Source of the DNA: a virus
IMG/VR virus record: IMGVR_UViG_3300044729_000812
Coordinates: 1 to 22,396 of that record
Reading direction: 5' to 3' (one strand)
Length of the DNA stretch: 22,396 nucleotides
Shown piece after piece: positions 7,591 to 14,834 of this stretch; within the stretch, counting starts at the first letter, position 1, and the number at the start of each line of letters is the position of its first letter. A program made the translations under genes and the position numbers. The notes beneath the pieces were generated by a model, which did not search any database, was not told the DNA's origin, and saw only the letters and a program-made list of their open reading frames with translations.

Positions 7591-8480
7591 TGCGTTAGAC
7601 CAGCGCCAGGGAACGAGCCGAACGGCAGCTCTGCAGTGGAGCCAAACCGCAATCGGCAGCTACCAAGCCGCTTACCGCATACATCTTGCGCCAAGGTGCC
7701 GACCACCTGATCATTGACATTCCAGTAGTTGCTGCCGGTGTAGCCGCATTCTGCCGATCTGTACTGCCACTGGCACACGTTGGCAATGATCTGACGCCTT
7801 GGCAGCATCACGCCTGCAAGGTCAAACTTACTAGCCAGCTCAAATTGCACCAGATCGCGGTTCTCGGATGACTTCCGATCGACGTACCAGATCTCTGTCG
7901 GAAACCGTGCATTGGGGTCTGCATTGGTTTCGCCGTCTAGAAACTTCTTTAGCGTGCGGATCCTGCGGACAGTGGCGCCACCAAGGTCATTGCCGGGCGT
8001 CGTCGCATTGACTAGCAGCAAAATTGCTGTGATATCACCAGTTAGGTTGCTGATCGTCAGCGTTGGCCGTGGCAGGCTGCCAGTGTTGCTGTAGTCAAAA
8101 CCCTCTGCCTTGACCGGAAGCCTGACGTAGGTATTGCTGTTGAAAACGATGTCGCCAGTCACGTTGGCATTGACGCCGTTATGCCAGTAGTACGTCGTGC
8201 TTGCACCATGCAGCGTGTTGTCAAGCTGCAGCTCAAACAGCTCGATGATGGCATTCGGCGCCAGTACCGACAGTTCTTCGTAGACGCTGCTGATCGCTGC
8301 CCATGTGACCGTGCCATCTGCAATGGTGCTGCCGATATCGGTAGGCCAAGCAGGCTGTGTGCTAGCCGATGTGCCTGCAACAGTGCAGCGAAAAACAAGC
8401 CCTGTGGCCTGTACGGACGTTGCACGGACAATTGCGCCAACGCTGTAGGCGGTGCTGCTAGCCCAAGCTGCGTATGCCAT
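7587..8480 (-). CDS. L: Minor tail protein gpL with extra N-terminal sugar-binding-like module
   Basis: A 297-residue protein whose residues ~70-297 match lambda gpL (232 residues), a tail tip protein reported to hold a 4Fe-4S cluster. The C-terminal cysteine set is kept: C236 (NVCQWQYRS), C245 (AECGYTG), C268 and C275 (GSCRLRF). An extra ~65 residues at the N-terminus, starting MAYAAWASSTAYSVG and including PAWPTDIGST and DGTVTWAAI, follow the W-x-Y-x-x-G...P-W-P...DGTVTW pattern. That pattern is found in carbohydrate-binding-like modules of many tail and fibre proteins. This module might help bind surface polysaccharide (inference). The start overlaps the gpM stop (TAATG). Confidence 0.92.
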   Translation of the reverse strand: MAYAAWASSTAYSVGAIVRATSVQATGLVFRCTVAGTSASTQPAWPTDIGSTIADGTVTWAAISSVYEELSVLAPNAIIELFELQLDNTLHGASTTYYWHNGVNANVTGDIVFNSNTYVRLPVKAEGFDYSNTGSLPRPTLTISNLTGDITAILLLVNATTPGNDLGGATVRRIRTLKKFLDGETNADPNARFPTEIWYVDRKSSENRDLVQFELASKFDLAGVMLPRRQIIANVCQWQYRSAECGYTGSNYWNVNDQVVGTLAQDVCGKRLGSCRLRFGSTAELPFGSFPGAGLTQ

Positions 8481-8851
8481 TAGGGTTCAAACACCTGCTT
8501 GAACGTAGCCGTAATCGTTGCACGACCGGGATAAGGAAGTGATTTCGTCCAATCAGGACAGATCCACTTGTATGCCGTCGACTCATCAGGTGCCGTCCAG
8601 TCAAACGACTGATTATCTGCAGCACGATTGTTGAAAAATGTTTCGATCGCGTCGGCGTCAGACTCGAGGATGTTGCTCCAGGTCAACGACCATTCCTTAG
8701 GGTTCTGATTCAGGCCGTACGTCAAACGCTGTTGATACCCATCACCAAATTGCACGGTGCGTACAACAGGAGCATTCTTGCGTGATGACCCGTAATCAGG
8801 CGTTGTTCCGCCCGTGCTTGTACCAACAGTTGCGTCGTCAAAGGTTGCCAT
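8480..8851 (-). CDS. M: Minor tail protein gpM
   Basis: A 123-residue protein of the lambda gpM family (phage minor tail protein). Characteristic stretches are VRTVQFGDGYQQRLTYGLN, EWSLTWSNILESDADAIETF and a C-terminal ATITATFKQVFEP. Its predicted beta-rich fold resembles tail-tube-like domains, and in lambda gpM forms part of the distal tail between the tube and the gpL/gpJ hub. Its length is close to lambda gpM (109). The ATG shares one base with the tape-measure stop (TAATG), and its own stop shares one base with the gpL start, so expression is likely tied to both neighbours. Confidence 0.93.
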   Translation of the reverse strand: MATFDDATVGTSTGGTTPDYGSSRKNAPVVRTVQFGDGYQQRLTYGLNQNPKEWSLTWSNILESDADAIETFFNNRAADNQSFDWTAPDESTAYKWICPDWTKSLPYPGRATITATFKQVFEP

Positions 8852-11352
8852 TAACGAGTACCTGCGAGGATGCCGCCAGGACGCTGTTGCTTGATCAGTT
8901 CTTGTTGAACCGCCACGCCAATCACCTTACCAAGAGCACTGGCCTGCGCACTGTCGCCCTGAGCATTCGTTCCTGAGGCATCCACACTCACGTTTACGTT
9001 GACGCCACTACCACCAGCCATCTCAACGCCAAGGCGGCCACCAGGGCCACGACGCAGGGGCATGATCGCCTCAGGACCAGCTTCACCCATCAAGCCAATG
9101 CCGTTGGCAAACGGGAACATGGTCGGACGATTGACAATCCCACCACGGGCAAACTTTTGAATGCCGTTCTGACCAAAAACATTGCCTTTGGCATTAAGAC
9201 TGAACCCTGCCAGTGGGGTGGCTAGTGCGCCAATACCGCTCAGGTTTCTGTTGACCTGATTGAACACGCTGCCGCCACCCAAGAAGCCAAGCGCCTGCAT
9301 CACCGACTTCAGTACTAACTGTTGAATGATCATCCGTGCCGTATCAGCCAAGATCGATGAAGCGAACTCAGCAAAGTTGAATTTGCCGGTGGTAACAAGT
9401 TGGGTGATGGCATCCTCAACACCTTTAAAGCCTTTCTGAGACAGATTCGTCAAAGCATCATTCAAAGTGCCAATGCCGTCGATGTAATTTTGAATGCCTT
9501 GATTGAAAGGATCACGCTGATCCGTGGCAAAACCTGTGATACGAGACAGTGCTTTTTCACGATCAAGCTCGCCAAGAGCTTCTGCTTTGCGTCGTTCAGC
9601 TTGCGCACCAAGAGCCTGAAGATACTCTTGTGCCAGGCCAGTTCTATCTTTGTTGACAAGACCTTCAAACATTACGCGATTACCTGTCAACTCGCGCAGC
9701 TCTTTAATTGTCTTGTTTAAATCTTTGCCTTTATCGTTAATGTCATTCAACGCTTCCAGATATTGACGTTGAATTGCCTCTTCCGCCGTCTCGCCGATAC
9801 CAGCAGTTTCAAGTCTGACATCGCGAATCATGCGCCGCAGCTTCTCGGCAAGATCAGCGCCTTTTTCAAGACCCTTGTTGTAATCCCTAAGGGCTTTTTC
9901 AGCCTCGCGCTCAGCATCTGTTTTCCTTCTTTTTTGCGCCTCTGGCGTGATTCCAGGCAACCTGCTTGGTGGTTCATTTGCAGCACCAGAAGCAAGGCGT
10001 TCAGCAGCCTGCAATGCTTTCAACTGAGCAGTCTGTGTCTCGCGTCGCTGCACAAGACTTGCAAGCACATTCCTCTGCAACCCAACACCACGGCCAGATG
10101 ACACAAGGCGTTCGTACGCTGCAATTTGAACATTTGTCTGCTTCAGTCCACTTTGCAATTCTTTGATTTGTTGCGCCCTGCCTTTGTTCAGTCCAAAAAA
10201 CTCATTCAGCTTGCGAGCGGCGGCATCAATTGCTCTGACAATGTCGGCAAAAATTGTTTGAAAGAAGGCACCAACAGGCTTCAGCAAAGTACCAACGCTT
10301 TCTTGCAACCTCGACAAGGAAGTCCGAAGACGATCACCAGCAGCGTCGGGACCAGCAGCAATAATCTTGGCCGATTCCCCGTACTCAGCAAATAACTTTT
10401 CCGCAAACTTTTGGAAATCAAGCAGGCTGACTTGTCCTTTCTCAAGAGCCTTGTCCAACTCCTGCGGGGTCATCCCCATTGACTCAGCAAACAAGCTGAA
10501 AGCACCGGGCAAGCGCTCACCAATTTGTTGCCTCAGCTCCTCAGCACTGACCTTGCCTTTTGCAAAGACCTGTGTTGTCGCAAGCAATGCCGAATCAAGC
10601 TGCTCAAGGCTGCCACCCGTGCCTCTAATGCCTGCAGCGACACCAACAAAGGCCTTCTCTGCGTCACGAACGTTTCCGCCTGCACCCTTCACAGACGCGG
10701 TCAACTGCGTGAATTGACGTGTGATCAGCTCTTGCGGGATAGCAAGCTGACGACTTGTTCGATCAATAAACGACAGCGCTCTCTGATACTCACCAGCATT
10801 CTTCGTGACAAGCTCTAGAGCCTGACGCTGACGACTGATATCAGATGCATAACTTGCTGTTGCGCCAACCTGCTGCCTAACCTGCGAAACGCCACCACCA
10901 ATACCAGCGCCAATCGCGGCACCCTGTGGACCACCAATTAAACCCCCAGCAATGCCACCTATGAAGCCCTCAGGGCCACCAAAGATGCCACCAGCAGCAG
11001 CCGTACCAGCAATCTGTGCAGCGCCCCTCAGCGTTGGCCTGCGAGCTGCCTGAGCAGTCTGTTGCAGTTGCCTTTCAAGCTTTTCAGCTTCCCTTGTGGC
11101 CTGCTTAAATTCAAAACTTCCAACCTTGACGCTATTTGCAATCTCTCGCCACGCAGTCGCATAACCACGCAGATTGTTAATACTCTGAACTGAAGTTGAT
11201 TGAACTTTTTTCAGTTCATTTGCAAGCTGACTGAAATCAGTTGTTGCTGCCTTGCTCTGCTGCCCCAGATTCCGAAGGTTGCCAGCAAGCTTTGTGAGCT
11301 GCTCACCGCCCACCTGCTTCAGCCTGACAATTAGCTCCGTGCTCTGGCTCAT
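8851..11352 (-). CDS. H: Tail tape measure protein
   Basis: An 833-residue tape measure protein, close to lambda gpH (853), so a tail near lambda's length (roughly 130 nm) is expected. The N-terminus is alpha-helical (LIVRLKQVGGEQLTKLAGNL). A Gly-rich hydrophobic segment spans about 110-155 and could cross or insert into membranes. The tape-measure core domain (about 185-370) contains GTGGSLEQLDSALLATTQVF and QQIGERLPGAFSLFAESMG. Long coiled coils follow, and the lambda-H-type C-terminus has KFARGGIVNRPTMFPFANG and MGEAGPEAIMPLRR. The protein fills the tube, sets its length and leaves first at infection. The start overlaps the preceding stop as ATGA. Base composition is more AT-rich at about 9.4-10.4 kb than nearby. 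Confidence 0.95.
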   Translation of the reverse strand: MSQSTELIVRLKQVGGEQLTKLAGNLRNLGQQSKAATTDFSQLANELKKVQSTSVQSINNLRGYATAWREIANSVKVGSFEFKQATREAEKLERQLQQTAQAARRPTLRGAAQIAGTAAAGGIFGGPEGFIGGIAGGLIGGPQGAAIGAGIGGGVSQVRQQVGATASYASDISRQRQALELVTKNAGEYQRALSFIDRTSRQLAIPQELITRQFTQLTASVKGAGGNVRDAEKAFVGVAAGIRGTGGSLEQLDSALLATTQVFAKGKVSAEELRQQIGERLPGAFSLFAESMGMTPQELDKALEKGQVSLLDFQKFAEKLFAEYGESAKIIAAGPDAAGDRLRTSLSRLQESVGTLLKPVGAFFQTIFADIVRAIDAAARKLNEFFGLNKGRAQQIKELQSGLKQTNVQIAAYERLVSSGRGVGLQRNVLASLVQRRETQTAQLKALQAAERLASGAANEPPSRLPGITPEAQKRRKTDAEREAEKALRDYNKGLEKGADLAEKLRRMIRDVRLETAGIGETAEEAIQRQYLEALNDINDKGKDLNKTIKELRELTGNRVMFEGLVNKDRTGLAQEYLQALGAQAERRKAEALGELDREKALSRITGFATDQRDPFNQGIQNYIDGIGTLNDALTNLSQKGFKGVEDAITQLVTTGKFNFAEFASSILADTARMIIQQLVLKSVMQALGFLGGGSVFNQVNRNLSGIGALATPLAGFSLNAKGNVFGQNGIQKFARGGIVNRPTMFPFANGIGLMGEAGPEAIMPLRRGPGGRLGVEMAGGSGVNVNVSVDASGTNAQGDSAQASALGKVIGVAVQQELIKQQRPGGILAGTR

Positions 11353-11690
11353 TTGCGCTTCGCGTTCATGCAGGACAGGGCGGCCAATTCCATTACCTGT
11401 ATGCCCTCGAACAAGGCCACAGGATCCTTGACTACATACAGCTTACAGAGCCATTCGAGACTTGAGTAGATCAAGCCGGTCATCCCAGCCATATTCGTGT
11501 TCCATTGCGTGCTCATCCGCACGAACATCATTACGACTTCCCAGTTTTCCTCCCACACCTCAAAGTGCTTCTCGACAGCTTCCAGCCCCACAGCAGCGAT
11601 CTGCTCAGGGCTCATCCCAAGACCCCTCAAGTCCTCTTCCCGCTCGTCAATGACGCCGCCTTTGACCCAGTACTCAGCGGCGTCTTTTAG
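11349..11690 (-). CDS. T: Tail assembly chaperone, T-like part made by -1 frameshift
   Basis: This frame is open from the slippery codon at 11690 to a stop at 11349-11351, adding 113 residues to the 108 of the G-like protein for a ~221-residue fusion. It has no ATG near its start; an internal TTG at 11630 is possible but has no clear ribosome site. The sequence begins LKDAAEYWVKGGVIDEREED and includes EVWEENWEVVMMFVRM and ALFEGIQVMELAAL, matching the DUF1799 type found at this position in many siphoviruses. In lambda, the gpG-T fusion binds the tape measure and recruits tail tube subunits. The stop overlaps the tape-measure ATG, consistent with that partnership. Confidence 0.85.
   Translation of the reverse strand, partial: LKDAAEYWVKGGVIDEREEDLRGLGMSPEQIAAVGLEAVEKHFEVWEENWEVVMMFVRMSTQWNTNMAGMTGLIYSSLEWLCKLYVVKDPVALFEGIQVMELAALSCMNAKRK
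11652..11684 (-). promoter_or_regulatory. Frameshift-stimulating stem-loop
   Basis: GACGCCGC (coding strand, 11684-11677) pairs perfectly with GCGGCGTC (11659-11652) around a 17-nt loop. The stem is GC-rich and begins 5 nt after the slippery heptamer, the distance usual for hairpins that stimulate -1 frameshifting. It falls inside the T-like coding frame. Confidence 0.75.
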
Positions 11691-12013
11691 TTTTTTGCTG
11701 GCGCTCCCGTCACGCTGTCAGCGTATGCACCAATCAACGCCTTCATGATATAAGGATCGTCACACAGTTCTTTTTTGTTTTTCTGTGTGAACGGAATGTC
11801 CTTACCATCCTCATCCTTGATTCCGTCCCAACCTTCCAGGATCCCATCAACCAAAGCATCATCGCCTTGATCAATGAGATCGTTGAAGGCAGAGCGACTC
11901 ATCTTCCTGAAGACTGCATTAAAGGTCTGCTTCTCAAACTTTCCGCCATCGATCGGCGTTTCCACCGTGACAGGCCACTTGTACGAAGCAGTCTTCTTGA
12001 GGACGAAAGCCAT
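11687..12013 (-). CDS. G: Tail assembly chaperone, G-like
   Basis: A 108-residue protein starting MAFVLKKTASYKWPVTVETP and ending VTGAPAKN. The N-terminal beta hairpin followed by helices (FNAVFRKMSRSAFNDLIDQG, LIGAYADSV) fits the tail assembly chaperone family that fills the lambda gpG slot (lambda gpG is 140 residues). It lies between the tail tube and the tape measure. The short product would coat the tape measure during tail assembly and be lost afterwards; a minor share of ribosomes slip at its last codons to make the G-T fusion. It starts 5 nt after the tail tube stop, giving a tight V-G-T-H cluster. Confidence 0.87.
   Translation of the reverse strand: MAFVLKKTASYKWPVTVETPIDGGKFEKQTFNAVFRKMSRSAFNDLIDQGDDALVDGILEGWDGIKDEDGKDIPFTQKNKKELCDDPYIMKALIGAYADSVTGAPAKN
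11690..11696 (-). promoter_or_regulatory. -1 ribosomal frameshift slippery heptamer (A AAA AAC)
   Basis: In the frame of the G-like protein the codons read GCA AAA AAC TAA, so the heptamer A_AAA_AAC is in the correct X_XXY_YYZ phase and directly precedes the stop. A slip of one base back enters the open T-like frame at CTA AAA GAC. The position matches the lambda G/T frameshift, which uses a different heptamer (G GGA AAG). Confidence 0.85.
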
Positions 12014-12018
12014 ACAGA

Positions 12019-12960
12019 TCAGGTGAACACAAGGGACATTTCGTTGTTGCCTGCCGTGGTAGGCAGAGCCAGATACGGCATCGACAGAGCGATCACGCCG
12101 TTGGTATCAGCGTAGCTGCATCCGGTGATGTCGGTCTGTGCTGCGTTCAACGTGACAATGTTACCCGCAGTAGCACCCAATACAAAGCTTGAGCTGCCAG
12201 TCGCAGTCGCAACAGCCTTGGCAAAGAAGTCCGTCGTACCGATCGCAGGAGCCTCGATCACGGCAGTACCACCAGCGGCACGGTTCGTGATGATCACTTC
12301 CTTGTTCGATGCAGTCTCCTTGTACAGCAGCTCGTTGTTCAAAGCCAGATCAAAGGATTCCAGACGCACGCTGGTCACACCATGGAAGGTGGCAGTCGTC
12401 ACGTTGGTGTCGTTCACCTCGAGTGCAGCAGCCTGATTGGCAACAGTGAAGGTGCCGCTCAGTGCGGTGTTGTCAGGAGCGTTGTAGATCCCGATGAAGT
12501 TGAAGCTCATGACCCCAAACTGGCCAGCAGCCATGTTGAAGCTCACCGATCCACGAGCACCCGTGATCTTGTGCTGAGTGCCGTCGTAGAAGCAGTAGAT
12601 CGTTGCTGAACTGAAACTGCTGCTCACCGGGGCGTAGGTAACGCTGACTCCAGCAGAGATGGTCTCGCTCAGGCCGCAAGACTTCAGGAGAGGACCAAAA
12701 GCAGGAGCAGTGCCAGCAGTGCCAGAACCTCCAAGCTCCACATCAAACGTGACGCTGACTCGCTTGTTGGCAACCAAGGTGCTACGAGTGCTGTTGCCCA
12801 AGAAGCCCTGGAACGCTGCAGCCTGAACGTTATCCGATTCAATCGGAGTGATCTCAAGACTGCTGACCTGAACAGCATCACTGCCGCCCACAGGGGAGGG
12901 ATCCACCCCGTAGTTCGATTCAATCTTCGCGATCAGAAACTTCTTCCGAGTCAGTGCCAT
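12019..12960 (-). CDS. V: Major tail tube protein
   Basis: A 313-residue beta-rich protein starting MALTRKKFLIAKIESNYGVD. Features include VQVSSLEITPIESDNVQAAA, NKRVSVTFDVELGGSGTAG and FGPLLKSCGLSETISAGVSV. The pattern 'K...L.AK.E..YG.DP.P...DA..V' at the start and a central 'F.P.L..CG' is typical of siphovirus major tail (tube) proteins. Hexamers of it should stack around the tape measure to form the tail. It is longer than lambda gpV (246); part of the excess may be an extra surface domain, but I see no clear Ig repeat. The 50-residue gene upstream overlaps its first 41 nt in another frame. Confidence 0.88.
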   Translation of the reverse strand: MALTRKKFLIAKIESNYGVDPSPVGGSDAVQVSSLEITPIESDNVQAAAFQGFLGNSTRSTLVANKRVSVTFDVELGGSGTAGTAPAFGPLLKSCGLSETISAGVSVTYAPVSSSFSSATIYCFYDGTQHKITGARGSVSFNMAAGQFGVMSFNFIGIYNAPDNTALSGTFTVANQAAALEVNDTNVTTATFHGVTSVRLESFDLALNNELLYKETASNKEVIITNRAAGGTAVIEAPAIGTTDFFAKAVATATGSSSFVLGATAGNIVTLNAAQTDITGCSYADTNGVIALSMPYLALPTTAGNNEMSLVFT

Positions 12961-13072
12961 TGTCGGTAGGAGCGGCGGGTTCTGTGATCAGTGTAAGCTT
13001 CCCAGTCTTAGGGTCAAACAAATAAGTGCCGCCCACTCCGGGATTGGGAACTTCCTTTTCAATCTTAGCCAT
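12920..13072 (-). CDS. 50-residue conserved-looking small protein overlapping the tail tube gene
   Basis: A short frame from ATG 13072 to TGA 12920. It begins MAKIEKEVPNPGVGGTYLFD, continues PKTGKLTLITEPAAP and ends in an acidic tail (EEVSDRED). The start is 4 nt after the tail-terminator-like stop, and the gene covers an otherwise empty 116-nt gap plus 41 nt of the tail tube gene. The 'GG.Y..DPKTGKLTL' motif resembles small proteins I recall next to tail tube genes in other phages. It is soluble and charged, with no catalytic motif. It may be a small tail assembly factor; the role is unknown. Confidence 0.65.
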   Translation of the reverse strand: MAKIEKEVPNPGVGGTYLFDPKTGKLTLITEPAAPTDNGTDSEEVSDRED

Positions 13073-13076
13073 GATT

Positions 13077-13502
13077 TCAAGCGCTAGTTAGGTGGGTTCT
13101 GCTCGTCCGATAACGAACAAGGAAGTCTTGGCTAATGATACCCAAAGGCACATCAGCTTCATACAGGCTGAAGTCAGTTCGATCAGGTGTCAAGTCCAAG
13201 GCGTACCCGTTGACAGTTTGATCAGCCATCAGCTTCTGATGCACCTGCTGCGTGTATGCATCTGAATCGTCATCGGGCGTGTTCGTTCGCACCAGTGTCG
13301 TTACTCGAACCCTCATCGTCCAATCGAGCTTGTCGTAAAAGCTTGTGTCGATCGGTTGATCGTTGATCGGTTCCACAATTACCGCAGGCACCTCCCCACG
13401 AGCAAAAGGCTCTACACGGCTCCTGTAGACCGTTGCACCCGTGATCGAGCTCAGGTTGCTAGCTAGGCGGGCAAGGATCAGTTCGCGGCGTGTGTCAGCC
13501 AT
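13077..13502 (-). CDS. Tail terminator-like protein (gpU position)
   Basis: A 141-residue protein starting MADTRRELILARLASNLSSI. The pattern of an N-terminal helix, then GATVYRSRVEPFARGEVPAV, IVEP and a long beta segment (DWTMRVRVTTLVRT) fits the tail terminator/completion proteins that sit just before the tail tube gene; lambda gpU is 131 residues. Terminators cap the finished tail and stop tube growth, then join the head. It begins 2 nt after the stop of the fibre-like gene and ends 4 nt before the 50-residue gene. Assignment is by position, length and motif style, so it is less certain than for the tail tip proteins. Confidence 0.7.
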   Translation of the reverse strand: MADTRRELILARLASNLSSITGATVYRSRVEPFARGEVPAVIVEPINDQPIDTSFYDKLDWTMRVRVTTLVRTNTPDDDSDAYTQQVHQKLMADQTVNGYALDLTPDRTDFSLYEADVPLGIISQDFLVRYRTSRTHLTSA

Positions 13503-13504
13503 GA

Positions 13505-14143
13505 TCAGGCGGAAGCGACTTGCGCAACAGTGCAGATGATGCCAGGGATGCTCGGGTGAGCAAATGGGCTGGTCTCAGCCTCCTCAGCATGAATGTAGGC
13601 CTCAGCGTTTGATGTCGCCCAAATCAGCTCTAGGTAATCATCGGTTGCGACAGGCAACACGTAGTTGACACACCCAATCACGTTGCCGTCAACGTTGCCA
13701 TGCCTTGCGATGATGCTGAATCGGCTGTCGCTGCCCGGCACGTCACCAGCGCTGCCTTCGTTGTTCTTGCGCAACCAGACGTTGATGTCGTGAATTTCGT
13801 TGTCCGTATTGCTGAACTGAATCGAATACGTGATCGAGTAAACACCACTGTGTTGAAACGTAATACGCGTTCCATTCGTCACGGTCACCCCACGACCAAG
13901 CGTGTCCCTTTGACGTAGGTAAATAGACGTAGGCGTATTCGCTGTTGCCGTCTGAGATGTTGAGTCGTAAAACGAACCCCAATATCCAGGGCAACCAAAA
14001 TACTCAAGCTTGTCCCAACTTGATACCCCGTTACCAATTTTCAAATTTCGAGCAGGCATTTCGATCGCAAGCTCGCCCGGAAGCAACACGGGATTGATTG
14101 CTGACCAGTTGCCGCGAGTGTTGATCTTGGGAATAGCACTCAC
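13505..14143 (-). CDS. Fibre-like beta protein at the gpZ position (possible neck or decoration protein)
   Basis: A 212-residue protein starting at GTG 14143 behind an AAGG ribosome site. Residues 1-50 (RGNWSAINPVLLPGELAIEM, NLKIGNGVSSWDKLEYFG) match the N-terminal module found on many phage fibres and tropism determinants ('G.G...W..L'). Residues ~55-210 look like a C1q/TNF-like jelly roll: ITFQHSGVYSITYSIQFSN followed by INVWLRKN. Lambda has the tail completion gene Z here; this protein does not resemble gpZ. It sits between an FII-like connector and a terminator-like gene, so it may decorate the neck or head and bind host surfaces or particles. That role is inferred. Confidence 0.65.
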   Translation of the reverse strand: MSAIPKINTRGNWSAINPVLLPGELAIEMPARNLKIGNGVSSWDKLEYFGCPGYWGSFYDSTSQTATANTPTSIYLRQRDTLGRGVTVTNGTRITFQHSGVYSITYSIQFSNTDNEIHDINVWLRKNNEGSAGDVPGSDSRFSIIARHGNVDGNVIGCVNYVLPVATDDYLELIWATSNAEAYIHAEEAETSPFAHPSIPGIICTVAQVASA

Positions 14144-14145
14144 GG

Positions 14146-14427
14146 CTACACCTTGCTAAGGAGCAATTCAGAAAATAGTCCGTCATCAATAGCGCGGTTC
14201 TCCCTGACGGTATAGGAGGCGCCATCAACCGTAATCGAAGTGCCACGAGCGGCAGAACTCACATCAGCAGTCTTTGCATAAAGCAGATACTCCCGACTTA
14301 GAGCCATGCCGCCCGCCAACACCTCCACAGGCGAATCCAAGATGCCAACAAAGCTTGAAACACCAATGGCGCAGGTCACCCCAAACTCATTAATGTTCAA
14401 AAACGCCAGCGTGTCTTGGATTGCCAT
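14146..14427 (-). CDS. Head-tail connector, FII-like
   Basis: A 93-residue protein starting MAIQDTLAFLNINEFGVTCA. The layout of a short N-terminal helix, VSSFVGILDSPVEVLAGG, a central 'A.G..I.VDG..YTVRE' (residues ~62-77) and a final beta strand (LFSELLLSKV) fits the lambda FII head-tail attachment family (117 residues). FII-type proteins bind the closed portal/gpW assembly and form the surface to which the tail joins. It starts 5 nt after the preceding stop and ends 2 nt before the fibre-like gene's GTG. Lengths and the strand pattern agree; no catalytic residues are expected. Confidence 0.72.
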   Translation of the reverse strand: MAIQDTLAFLNINEFGVTCAIGVSSFVGILDSPVEVLAGGMALSREYLLYAKTADVSSAARGTSITVDGASYTVRENRAIDDGLFSELLLSKV

Positions 14428-14432
14428 CAGGA

Positions 14433-14834
14433 TCAGTTGCCGTACTTCTTGCTGTAAACAATGTGAACGGCATAGACAAACACCGGGTTGGTGCCAGCCT
14501 GCGTTCCAACTGCACGGACATAACGACGAACGTCGTTGCAGTTGATCGTGATTTTCTGGAGGGCAGCAGCACTATCAGTCACCTGGGTAAAGGTGGCGCC
14601 AGTGATGTCAGCCCAGTCAGAGTTATTGGCTGAATCCTGAAGCTTGACGTTCAGGGTGGGGGTGGTGCCGCTGCCAGCCTCAGAGTCGAGGATAACAATG
14701 GCCTCACCTTCAGCATCATTACCGCTCGACACAGTGCCTTGAAGATCAAAGCCAGTGCCGGTGGCGGTAGTAGTACGAGAATCGGCGCCCAACAGGCTAC
14801 CGAGATAGGTCTTAGACCCCAGGTTGTGGATCAT
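14433..14834 (-). CDS. Unassigned virion structural protein, possible capsid decoration
   Basis: A 133-residue beta-rich protein starting MIHNLGSKTYLGSLLGADSR. Later motifs are TPTLNVKLQDSANNSDWADI and RRYVRAVGTQAGTNPVFVYA. The 'TPTLNVK.Q.S..NS...D.TGA.F' and 'RYVRA' pairing occurs in many phage proteins of unknown role encoded just after the major capsid gene, probably an Ig- or jelly-roll-like fold. A head decoration role is plausible but not shown. An in-frame start at 14900 exists, but ATG 14834 has GGAGAA 8 nt upstream and lies almost at the previous gene's end (23-nt overlap), so I choose 14834. Confidence 0.72.
   Translation of the reverse strand: MIHNLGSKTYLGSLLGADSRTTTATGTGFDLQGTVSSGNDAEGEAIVILDSEAGSGTTPTLNVKLQDSANNSDWADITGATFTQVTDSAAALQKITINCNDVRRYVRAVGTQAGTNPVFVYAVHIVYSKKYGN

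Noticed and set aside
11349-11630. T-like protein as a separate gene starting at TTG 11630
   Set aside because: There is no good ribosome site, the frame is open upstream to the slippery heptamer, and the frameshift elements explain its expression better.
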